64,000 nt of DNA from Nitrospira sp. (GTDB taxonomy: Bacteria > Nitrospirota > Nitrospiria > Nitrospirales > Nitrospiraceae): positions 1 through 64,000 of the forward strand of contig VGXC01000017.1 in the NCBI GenBank assembly GCA_016873495.1, read 5' to 3'. Made by a program: the position numbers and the translations under genes. The notes beneath the pieces were generated by a model that made no database searches, was not told where the DNA came from, and saw only the letters and a list, made by a program, of their open reading frames with translations. Shown piece by piece: positions 35,969-43,515 of the stretch (position 1 is its first letter; the number at the start of each line of letters is the position of its first letter).

Positions 35969-36028
35969 TGATCGCTGAGTGACGGATTGCCCCGTTCAGC
36001 GTTCTGCATTCATCGTTTATCATTTCCC
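35951..36028. repeat. Inverted pair of 7-bp repeat arrays between convergent genes
   Basis: 35951-35985 holds five 7-mers such as ATGATGA and TCGCTGA; 35994-36028 holds five of the complementary type such as GTTCAGC and ATTCATC. They face each other across 8 bp. The left array encodes the end of the exported protein and its TGA; the right array contains the M20 peptidase stop. Confidence 0.7.
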
Positions 36029-37387
36029 CATCTTCGCCAGTTCTTCGAAGTACGCCGCCAGCGCCTTCATCCCGCCGGACGCCTGGCCCCAATCGAAGTA
36101 TTCGTTGGGCGCATGGTAGCCGTGCTCCGGCAGGCTGAGCCCCATGAAGATGATCGGCACGTGCCAGGCCCGCTGCATGGTCGTGACCGCGCCGATCGAG
36201 CCGCCTTCCCTGATCAGCGCCGGCTCCTTGCCGAATCCGGTCTTCATCGCGCGACGGGCCGCATCCGCATAGGGCCCACTGAACGACCCCTTGAACGGTT
36301 GCAGCATCCCCTCCACTTCCATGTGCACATCGGGATTCCGCTCAGCCAGAAAGCGCTTGAAGAGGCGGAAGATCTGCTCCGGTTTCTGATTCGGCACCAG
36401 GCGCATGCTGACCTTGAGTTCCGCATAGCCGGGGACGATCATCTTGACGCCGGGGCCGACATAGCCCCCGACCAAGCCATGCACCTCGAACGTGGGCGAC
36501 GCCCAGATGCGCCGCAGCACCTGGGCCGGGTCCTGGGTCCGCAGGGACCGGAACCCGTAGGTTTGCTTGAAGCGTTCGACCTGGAAACCCGATGCAAGAA
36601 AACTCTCGATCTCTTTCTTCGTGGGCGGCACCACGTCGTCGTAGAACCCAGGAATCTTTACGCGCCCGCTCCGCGCATCCACGCAATCGTCGACCAGCGC
36701 GCAGAGTTCCGTGAGGGGGTTCCTGGCCGCGCCGCCGGTCACGCCGGAATGGGCATCGGCCCGGCCGGTCTTGAGCGAGAGCCGGACTCCCAGCGCCCCG
36801 CGCAAGCCGTAGGGCATGGCCGGCCGGCCTTTGGCGATCCAGATCGTATCCGACACCAGCACCGAGTCGGGCTTGTGGACGAGCGTGCGCTGCGTCAGCG
36901 CCTCGGCAAAATGCGGACTGCCGATCTCTTCCTCCAGCTCCCAGAGGAATCGGATGTTGATCGGCTGGCCCTGCTCGATCGCATAGCGCGCGGCGAGCAG
37001 CGCCGTCAGCGCCGGCCCTTTGTCGTCGGTCGCCCCGCGCCCGTGATATAGGCCCCGGTCCTTGCGAAACACGAACGGCGCCTGCTTCCACTCCGGCTCC
37101 TGCGCCGGCTGTACGTCCAAATGGTTATAGACCAGAATAGTAGGATGGTGTTTGCCCGTCGTCCACCCGCCCTCGACGACCGGATAGCCGCTCGTTTCGA
37201 TGACGCGCGCCTCGGCGCCTGCGTCTTTGAGCACCTGCACCGCCAGCGTGGCAGTCTTGCGCATGTCCGCCGCGCGCGACGGGTCCATGCTGATGGAGGG
37301 CAGCTCCACCATTTCGGCCAACATGTGCTCGAAGCCAGGCCTGACGGCCTTAATGTAGGGGGCCATCTTCCGGTCACGTCCGGTCAT
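36020..37387 (-). CDS. M20-family zinc peptidase (dipeptidase-like)
   Basis: 455 residues. Metal ligands and catalytic residues of the M20 family are visible: His in YNHLDVQP, Asp in YHGRGATDDKG, the Glu-Glu pair in WELEEEIGS, and the late His in EHGYHAPNEYFDW; the dimerisation domain lies between ~200 and 320. Such enzymes hydrolyse dipeptides or acyl-amino acids in the cytosol. AAAGG lies upstream of ATG 37387. Confidence 0.9.
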   Translation of the reverse strand: MTGRDRKMAPYIKAVRPGFEHMLAEMVELPSISMDPSRAADMRKTATLAVQVLKDAGAEARVIETSGYPVVEGGWTTGKHHPTILVYNHLDVQPAQEPEWKQAPFVFRKDRGLYHGRGATDDKGPALTALLAARYAIEQGQPINIRFLWELEEEIGSPHFAEALTQRTLVHKPDSVLVSDTIWIAKGRPAMPYGLRGALGVRLSLKTGRADAHSGVTGGAARNPLTELCALVDDCVDARSGRVKIPGFYDDVVPPTKKEIESFLASGFQVERFKQTYGFRSLRTQDPAQVLRRIWASPTFEVHGLVGGYVGPGVKMIVPGYAELKVSMRLVPNQKPEQIFRLFKRFLAERNPDVHMEVEGMLQPFKGSFSGPYADAARRAMKTGFGKEPALIREGGSIGAVTTMQRAWHVPIIFMGLSLPEHGYHAPNEYFDWGQASGGMKALAAYFEELAKMGK

Positions 37388-37441
37388 ATCCGCTACCTTT
37401 CAAAAGTTCCGATGTGCCGGAAGGCAGGCTGAACAGGTGCG

Positions 37442-37903
37442 TCACGGGCGTTTGGGCCTGGCCCGCTTGGTCCGTCGCGCCTGCGCCATCTCGTCGATCA
37501 ATTTGACCTGGGCGATCAGGTGTTCACGGAGGTCATGCTCGGATCCATTAAGGATCTCGACGCAACGCAGCAGCAGCCCCCGCTCATCGGCATCCATGTG
37601 AGCCCAGGCCTGACTCACCCGTTGCCACATCTCCGGTTGCGACTTGTCGCCATAGGCAGGCGCCGGGGGTTCCGCCAGGAGAGCCCCATGCCAGGCAGGC
37701 CCCTTGCCGGTCTTCAGCCACTCGATGCTTCGTCCTGTCCGGTATGCTACCCGGTAGAGCCAGGCTTCCGGAACCTCACCCCGGTTGAGCGCGGAGACGA
37801 TGGATTGCGGCCTGATCTCCAGACTGGCGGCCAGCTGAGCCTGAGTCTTGAGGTCAAGCGCCACGATGAGGCGATCAATGATGTCGCGCGGCTCCTGCGG
37901 CAT
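37442..37903 (-). CDS. CI-repressor-like HTH regulator
   Basis: 153 residues. Residues ~8-68 resemble the bacteriophage CI-repressor helix-turn-helix (RLIVALDLKTQAQLAASLEIRPQSIVSALNRG; RTGRSIEWLKTGKG). The C-terminal part lacks the LexA/CI peptidase fold and ends in a basic helix. It reads away from an AT-rich control region with two identical 12-bp boxes and a promoter facing the response regulator, so it is probably an autoregulated repressor of both genes. Confidence 0.7.
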   Translation of the reverse strand: MPQEPRDIIDRLIVALDLKTQAQLAASLEIRPQSIVSALNRGEVPEAWLYRVAYRTGRSIEWLKTGKGPAWHGALLAEPPAPAYGDKSQPEMWQRVSQAWAHMDADERGLLLRCVEILNGSEHDLREHLIAQVKLIDEMAQARRTKRARPKRP

Positions 37904-37909
37904 GTGACG

Positions 37910-37952
37910 TTAGCTTATTTTGGTTGACAAATGATAAGTTTTAGCTTATTTT
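37910..37952 (+). promoter_or_regulatory. Twin operator boxes overlapping a promoter
   Basis: TTAGCTTATTTT occurs at 37910-37921 and again at 37941-37952, 31 bp apart (three DNA turns). The second copy also forms the palindrome ATAAG-TTTTAG-CTTAT (37934-37949). A consensus-like promoter, TTGACA (37924-37929), 17 bp, TATTTT (37947-37952), reads rightward to the response regulator and would be covered by a repressor bound to the boxes. Confidence 0.65.
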
Positions 37953-38045
37953 AGGCTTCGCGATTGCCGGAGCTCGTCGACATCCACACGCGGCAGGCTC
38001 CGACTTTCGGAGAAGGGAGTCTAGCCTCATTTCAGCGGGGATTCA

Positions 38046-38459
38046 ATGCCAACGGAGCCAAAGACTCTCCTCAGCGCCGAGGGCGAATCGAAAACCATTC
38101 TCCTGGTGGACGATGACGCAGACGTGCGGGAGTTCGTCGGCAGCCTGCTGCAACGAGAAGGGTATCGAGTGTTGGAGACGTCGGGAGGGCTGGAGGCTCT
38201 CCACATCTGCGCCCGACACGAAGGACCGATCCACTTGCTTCTCACCGATGTCCAGATGCCCGACATGACGGGACCGGAGCTCGTGCCGCGCGCCCTGGCA
38301 ATTCGCCCGCATCTCCCGGTCCTCTACATGTCCGCCCAATCGAGCGAGGCCTTCCATGCCCTGCTGAAAGGCCAACCGGCCGGGCCCTTCATCCAGAAGC
38401 CTTTTACGCCAGATGCCCTTGTGAAGAAGGTGCGCGACCTGCTCGGCGCCCCCGAATGA
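38046..38459 (+). CDS. Single-domain response regulator (CheY-like)
   Basis: 137 residues, one receiver domain: acidic pocket LLVDDDADVREF, phospho-acceptor Asp in LLTDVQMPDMTGPEL, and Lys in FIQKPFTPDAL. No output domain, so it acts by protein contact or within a phosphorelay; the two hybrid kinases in this window lack a visible partner, but a link is speculative. Weak GGGG ribosome binding site upstream. Confidence 0.88.
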   Translation: MPTEPKTLLSAEGESKTILLVDDDADVREFVGSLLQREGYRVLETSGGLEALHICARHEGPIHLLLTDVQMPDMTGPELVPRALAIRPHLPVLYMSAQSSEAFHALLKGQPAGPFIQKPFTPDALVKKVRDLLGAPE

Positions 38460-38510
38460 TCCCGGCTTCGGCTTGACGCTGCCACAGGGCCTATGGTCTG
38501 CTGGACAACG

Positions 38511-38981
38511 ATGAAGCCGTCCTTGCTTGCCGCTCGCGCCGCCGGAACCTTCGTTGGGATGCCCCTGCTCTGCCTGACACTGGCCATGCCGGTCTTTGCC
38601 GAGGAACCGGTGACGATCGGCGCAATCCGGGAGAGCCCGGAGCCCTTCCACCTGAGGTATGTCGTCGTGCAGGGCACACTCAAGGACGTGCGCGCCTTGG
38701 AGCCCTACTACCTGGCGTCCGGAGCCGGTTGTTATGGAGCCTATCTATTGACGCTGGAAGACGAGACCGGCTCCCTGCCCATTGCCGTGCTTGGCATCTG
38801 CGGGGTTCCGACGATCAGGATGGCCCCCGCCGCGGTCGGCGACCGGGTGCGCGTCCGCGCGCAGATCCATGCGCCGGGCCGCCTCGGATCGTTCTATGGG
38901 ATCGACCGCAGGCCGATCCCGGGGGCCAACCCGGACGCACTCCACGGCGTGGCCTCCGAGATCACCGTCCTCCAACCATAA
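38511..38981 (+). CDS. Exported OB-fold-like protein of unknown function
   Basis: 156 residues with a signal peptide ending MPVFA. The mature part (VVVQGTLKDVRAL; YLLTLEDETGSLPIAVLG; GDRVRVRAQIHAPG) has the strand pattern of a small nucleic-acid-binding-type OB fold, often seen in periplasmic proteins of unknown role. ATG 38511 gives the cleaner signal peptide; 38493 is also open. Confidence 0.65.
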   Translation: MKPSLLAARAAGTFVGMPLLCLTLAMPVFAEEPVTIGAIRESPEPFHLRYVVVQGTLKDVRALEPYYLASGAGCYGAYLLTLEDETGSLPIAVLGICGVPTIRMAPAAVGDRVRVRAQIHAPGRLGSFYGIDRRPIPGANPDALHGVASEITVLQP

Positions 38982-39023
38982 ACTCAGGACCGGCCGCATA
39001 TGGGAGAACCAAAGAGGCACGAC

Positions 39024-39935
39024 ATGACGACCAGCGGGACAACCATCGGATGGATCGGGACCGGGATCATGGGCGCGCCCATGTGCGGACACCTGCTCGC
39101 ACGAGGCTACCATGTGCGCCTGCACAACCGCACGCTTGCCAGGGCCGCGCCGCTCCTCGATCGAGGAGCGGTCTGGGCCGTCTCGCCGAGACAAGTCGTC
39201 GAGCAATGCGACGTCGTGTTCACGATGGTGGGCTTCCAGCAAGACGTGCGCCAGGTCTATTGGGGGGAGGCCGGCCTGCTGGCCGGCCTCCGGCCCGGCG
39301 TGACGCTCGTGGATATGACAACCTCGTCGCCAAGCCTGGCGCAAGAAATCCATGCGGCCGCCAGGGCGAAGGGGGCGCAGGCGCTGGATGCGCCGGTCTC
39401 AGGAGGCGATATCGGCGCGCGCAACGCCACCCTCTCGATCATGGTCGGCGGGGACAAGGAGGCGTTGGACCGACTCACGCCCCTGCTGGAAGTCATGGGC
39501 AAGATCATTGTCCATCAAGGCGGGCCGGGCGCGGGCCAGCATGCCAAGCTGAGCAACCAGGTCGTAGTCGCCGGGACGATGGTCGGGATCTGCGAGGGCC
39601 TGCTCTACGGCTATATGGCGGGACTCGACCTGCCGATGCTGTTGCAATCCATCGCGGGCGGCGCGGCGGCCTGCCGTTCATTGGACGTCCTGGCGCCGCG
39701 CATGCTGAAGCGGGACTTTGCGCCTGGCTTTCGCGTGGACCATTTCGTGAAGGACATGGGGATGGTGCTGGACGAGGCGAAACGGATGGGCCTGGCGCTG
39801 CCCGGCCTGGCGCTGGTTCACCAGCTCTACCTGGCGGTCCAAGCCCAAGGGCACGGGAAGCAGGGCACGCAGGCGCTCCTGCTGGCGTTGGAACAGTTGT
39901 CGAATACTCAGCTGGCGGGGCCGGCCGTAGGCTGA
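39024..39935 (+). CDS. 3-hydroxyisobutyrate dehydrogenase-family oxidoreductase
   Basis: 303 residues. NAD(P)-binding WIGTGIMGAPMCGHLL (residues ~9-24), substrate motif DAPVSGGDIGARNATLSIMV, and catalytic lysine in HAKLSNQVV. The family reduces or oxidises beta-hydroxy acids (hydroxyisobutyrate, tartronate semialdehyde, succinic semialdehyde). AAAGAGG before ATG 39024 decides the start. Convergent with the WD40-caspase gene. Confidence 0.88.
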   Translation: MTTSGTTIGWIGTGIMGAPMCGHLLARGYHVRLHNRTLARAAPLLDRGAVWAVSPRQVVEQCDVVFTMVGFQQDVRQVYWGEAGLLAGLRPGVTLVDMTTSSPSLAQEIHAAARAKGAQALDAPVSGGDIGARNATLSIMVGGDKEALDRLTPLLEVMGKIIVHQGGPGAGQHAKLSNQVVVAGTMVGICEGLLYGYMAGLDLPMLLQSIAGGAAACRSLDVLAPRMLKRDFAPGFRVDHFVKDMGMVLDEAKRMGLALPGLALVHQLYLAVQAQGHGKQGTQALLLALEQLSNTQLAGPAVG

Positions 39936-39952
39936 CCGGCCGGCGAAGCGCG

Positions 39953-42900
39953 TCAGTCCACCAACGCAATCGGCACGTGCTGGTAGCCTTCGGGGGTATG
40001 GGTGACGGGATATTGCGCGCCGTTCGTGAGGAGCGGGACCGCCTCGGTCACATAGGCATCCAGCTCCTCCAGCGTTACGACCTGGTCCCGGCTCAAGTCC
40101 GCTTTTCCCCTCAGTCCATGGATGAGCGCCTTCGCCAGCGCCCCGTCGCTCCAGGCTTCCTGTTGCACCGCCCGCTCGGTCCCGCGGCAGGAGGTGTAGG
40201 AGACGGCGTTGAACTCCTGCAGGTCCTTGGACAATTGCTCGTTGTCCACGCCCCGCGCCTTGTGCTCCCCGATGCTCTCCCAATAGCAGGTGTCGACAAA
40301 AATCAGCTTCCTGGCCGGCAGGTCCAGCAGGGGCTGGAACTCGCGCCAGGAAATCGCGCCGTCCACCCCGCCGCCGTCCCGCAGTCTCGCGTCCCGGGGC
40401 AGGAACAGAAATTCCCCCTGCCTGTCCTCCGCGCCATGGCCGGCCAGAAAGAGCAGCACGATATCGCCGGGCCGGGCCTGCTCGAGTCTGGACAGGCCCC
40501 GCCTGATGTTCTCGCCCGTCGGCTGCGCCGCGGCCATGTCGGCCAGCACGAAGGCATGCACGTCGCGGAAGATCTTCCCGCGCTGCTGCGTCAAGGCTTG
40601 CACGAGCGCCTCGGCATCCTGCCCCGCATAGGGCAAGGGCGGAATGTGACTGTCCTGATAGGCGTTGACCCCGATGGCCAGGACCCAGAGATCGGGTTTC
40701 ACCTGCGCGGCAGCGGCAGTGGGCGGCAAGACCGTGAGACGGAGGGAGCGTCGTTCTTCCGCAAAGCCGTTTGACGCGAACACCTCCACCACGTTGTCGC
40801 CCGGCTGTAAGCGCAGCGGCAGGTTCAAATCCATCGCCGAACGATGGCCCAAATCGGGGCAGCCGGCGGCGGTCGCGCCCGGCCCGCCGGCCGACCCGGC
40901 CAACAGGGACGCCGGTATGGGGAATGGCCCGGCTTGGTTCGCAGCCGTTCGTCCGTGGAGCGTCTCTGAAACCTCCGGCACGCCGTCGTCGAGGCGCCGC
41001 GTCGAACGATCGCCGGTGGGGCGACAGCTGCCGTTCTTCGCCGAGGAGCCGACGCCCGACGGCGTTTCCTCGGCCGACAGGACCTGCCGCTCCCCGTTGA
41101 CGTAGACCTGGACCTTCCGGACCGGCCGGGGCCCTCCTTCCACATGCACGGCCAGCACCGGCAGCAACGTCTCCAGCCGGGCTCCGTTCGACGGCGCCGA
41201 GACGGTCACCGCCGGAGGCTCCAGCTCCCGCAAGGACGCCACCGTCGGCACGGACTTCTGCCCGCCCAGCACCTGCGCAATCCCCTGCGCGCTGCTGCCC
41301 AGCCGGATCGCCGCCTCGACCGCCGCCGGTTTGTAGAAGGTGGCCCGAAACCGGTCGAGCCCGTAGACGCGCGAGCCGATACGGGCGATCATGTGCTCGT
41401 CCCCATGCTCCGACGCCGTGTAGTAGCCTTCCGGGGTCATGATGATCCATTCCCCATCCCGGAATCCGACCAACATCGCGACGGCCTGGCCGGTCGCGAT
41501 TTCCCAGAGGCGCATCGTGCCGTCCAGACTGCCCGAGAGCAGAGTCCGGCCGTCGGACGAGAACGACGCCGCGACCACCACGCCGTTGTGGCCGCGGAAG
41601 GTCCGCAGCTCCTGCCCGGTCTGGACCTGCCACAGCTTGATGGTCTGGTCCTCGCCGCCGGAGAGGAGCTGCTTGCCGTCCGGCGAAAAGGTCACGGCCC
41701 AGATGGAATCCTCGTGGCCGCTGAAGGTCTGCGTCTCGCGGCCCGTGGCCGCCTCCCAGAGTTTGATCGTCCGGTCCACGCTGCCCGAGGCGGCCAGCTT
41801 GCCGTCCGGCGAGAAATCCACCGCCCGCACGGCCTGCGTATGGCCGGTCATCGTGCGCAAGGTCCGGCCCGTCGCCATGTCCCAGAGCCGCACCGTCTGG
41901 TCGCCGCTGCCGGACAGCGCCCACTTCCCGTCCGGCGAGAAGGCCACGGCCCATACGGCCTGGGCATGGCCGGCCAGAGTCCGCACTTCCTTTCCCGTCG
42001 CCACGTCCCAGAGCCGCACCGTCTGGTCGCCGCTGCCGGACAGGGCCCATTTGCCGTCCGGGGAGAAGGCCACGGCGGTCACCCCCCAGGCATGCCCGCG
42101 GAACGTCCGCAGCTCGCGCCCTGTCGCCACGTCCCACAGTTTCAGCGTCCGGTCATCACTGCCGGAGAGGGCGACCTTGCCGTCCGGGGAAAAGGCCACG
42201 GAGGTGACGACCCGGTCGTGACCGCGCAACGTCCACAGGGCCCGGCCCGTCGCCAGCTCCCAGAGCTTCAGCGTACTGTCCCGGCTCCCGGTCAGGACCC
42301 AGCGCCCGTCCGGCGAGAACGCCACATCCCGCGCCTCACGGATGACCCCGGCGAAGGTCCGCAGCTCCCGGCCCGTTGCGAGATCCCACAACTTCAGCGA
42401 CTGGTCTTCGCTCCCGGACAAGGCCATGGTCCCATCGGGCGAGAAGGCCACCGCGACCACGGCCTCCGTATGGCCCAGAAACGCCCGTTGCTCCCTCCCG
42501 GTCGCCACGTCCCAGAGTTTCAACGTTTGATCCTGGCTGGCCGAAAGGACCTGCGTGCCGTCCGGCGAAAAGGCCACCGAGATGACCGCCTGCACGTGCC
42601 CGCTGAACGTCCGCAACGCCAGGCCGGTCTTCACATCCCACAGCCGCAGTGTCTGGTCTTCGCTGGAGGAGATGAGTCGCCTGCCGTCCGGCGAGAAGGC
42701 CACCACCGTGATCCCCTGCGCATGCCCTTTGAAGGTGCGCACTTCCTCGCCCGTCCCGACCTTCCACAACTTGATCGTCTGGTCCACACTGCCCGAGACC
42801 GCAAGCTTGCCGTCCGGCGAGAAGTCCACATCGGTGACCGCTTGCTGGTGGCCCGTGAAGGTGCGGACTTCGTCGCCCGTGGCCAGGTTCCAGAGCTTCA

Positions 42901-43354
42901 TGGTCTGGTCCGCGCTCCCGGAGAGAGCCCACTTGCCGTCCGGCGAGAAGGCCGCATCCCACACGCCTTCGCCATGGCCGCGGAAGGTGCGGATCTCCCG
43001 TCCCGTGGCCGCGTCCCACAATTTGAGGGTCCGGTCGTAGCTGGAGGAGAGGATCTGCCGGCCGTCCGGCGAGAAGACCGCGAAGGTGATCGCTTCGGCA
43101 TGGCCGACGAAGGTGCGCACCTCCCGCCCCGTCGCCGCCTCCCAGAGGCGGAGGGTCTGATCTTCGCTCCCGGAGAGGGCCCACTTGCCGTCCGGCGAGA
43201 ACGCGACGGCGCGCACGCCGCCTGCATGGCCCAGCGGGACAAAGACCTCGCTGGACTCTTCGACCGCCTGCGCCGGCGCAAGAAAGAGGCCGAGCGCCAA
43301 GGCCGCTGTGGCGATCGTCCCCGCCGGCCCCTGTGATCTCACCTGCCTGGTCAT
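39953..43354 (-). CDS. Exported WD40-repeat caspase-like protein
   Basis: 1133 residues. Signal peptide (cleavage near AQA, ~30); fourteen 42-residue WD40 repeats (41-628) enough for two seven-blade propellers; a linker region with an immunoglobulin-like strand set (~690-880); and a C14 caspase-fold domain (888-1133) with His973 (FLAGHG) and Cys1023 (FVDTCYWES). The usual small residues after the catalytic Cys are replaced by Tyr-Trp. A degenerate EF-hand-like loop (ADLSRDQVVTLEEL) follows. The propellers probably present substrates or assemble a platform in the periplasm. Repeat 8 lacks the typical GH dipeptide. Confidence 0.92.
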   Translation of the reverse strand: MTRQVRSQGPAGTIATAALALGLFLAPAQAVEESSEVFVPLGHAGGVRAVAFSPDGKWALSGSEDQTLRLWEAATGREVRTFVGHAEAITFAVFSPDGRQILSSSYDRTLKLWDAATGREIRTFRGHGEGVWDAAFSPDGKWALSGSADQTMKLWNLATGDEVRTFTGHQQAVTDVDFSPDGKLAVSGSVDQTIKLWKVGTGEEVRTFKGHAQGITVVAFSPDGRRLISSSEDQTLRLWDVKTGLALRTFSGHVQAVISVAFSPDGTQVLSASQDQTLKLWDVATGREQRAFLGHTEAVVAVAFSPDGTMALSGSEDQSLKLWDLATGRELRTFAGVIREARDVAFSPDGRWVLTGSRDSTLKLWELATGRALWTLRGHDRVVTSVAFSPDGKVALSGSDDRTLKLWDVATGRELRTFRGHAWGVTAVAFSPDGKWALSGSGDQTVRLWDVATGKEVRTLAGHAQAVWAVAFSPDGKWALSGSGDQTVRLWDMATGRTLRTMTGHTQAVRAVDFSPDGKLAASGSVDRTIKLWEAATGRETQTFSGHEDSIWAVTFSPDGKQLLSGGEDQTIKLWQVQTGQELRTFRGHNGVVVAASFSSDGRTLLSGSLDGTMRLWEIATGQAVAMLVGFRDGEWIIMTPEGYYTASEHGDEHMIARIGSRVYGLDRFRATFYKPAAVEAAIRLGSSAQGIAQVLGGQKSVPTVASLRELEPPAVTVSAPSNGARLETLLPVLAVHVEGGPRPVRKVQVYVNGERQVLSAEETPSGVGSSAKNGSCRPTGDRSTRRLDDGVPEVSETLHGRTAANQAGPFPIPASLLAGSAGGPGATAAGCPDLGHRSAMDLNLPLRLQPGDNVVEVFASNGFAEERRSLRLTVLPPTAAAAQVKPDLWVLAIGVNAYQDSHIPPLPYAGQDAEALVQALTQQRGKIFRDVHAFVLADMAAAQPTGENIRRGLSRLEQARPGDIVLLFLAGHGAEDRQGEFLFLPRDARLRDGGGVDGAISWREFQPLLDLPARKLIFVDTCYWESIGEHKARGVDNEQLSKDLQEFNAVSYTSCRGTERAVQQEAWSDGALAKALIHGLRGKADLSRDQVVTLEELDAYVTEAVPLLTNGAQYPVTHTPEGYQHVPIALVD
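41471..43234 (-). repeat. Fourteen tandem 126-bp repeats encoding WD40 blades
   Basis: The coding sequence repeats every 126 bp with FSPDGK and LWDxATGRE cores. Blades 10 and 11 (roughly 41975-42100) are nearly identical in DNA, a sign of recent duplication or conversion. Because of the repeat, long open frames appear on both strands and in other frames here. Confidence 0.9.
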
Positions 43355-43499
43355 GTCCTGATCCTATCCGGAACACCGAGGTCGAAATGCAAACCGAGCG
43401 GGTATTCTGACGAGGCGAGGAGCCACTTGCAAGTACAGGCCGGTCATCGCTCGCGGCGAAACAGCCGGCCATTGCAGGGAGCGGTTGCTCGTGTTACAG

Positions 43500-43515
43500 T
43501 GCCCACATATGGGCA
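43500..43515. promoter_or_regulatory. Palindrome TGCCCA-N4-TGGGCA over the activator start codon
   Basis: The 16-bp inverted repeat contains the ATG (43509-43511) of the sigma54-type activator. The same arms recur upstream of the exporter operon (45613-45628). This is the likely binding site of the activator, and occupancy here would directly limit its own expression. No Shine-Dalgarno is seen. Confidence 0.6.

Noticed and set aside
39678-42137. 819-codon minus-strand ORF in another frame of the WD40 gene
   Set aside because: It is produced by frame-preserving 126-bp repeats in a GC-rich gene; the sequence is Gly/Arg/Asp low-complexity.
41144-43336. 730-codon plus-strand ORF opposite the WD40 gene
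   Set aside because: It is the antisense shadow of the 126-bp WD40 repeat; composition is repetitive and lacks any domain.
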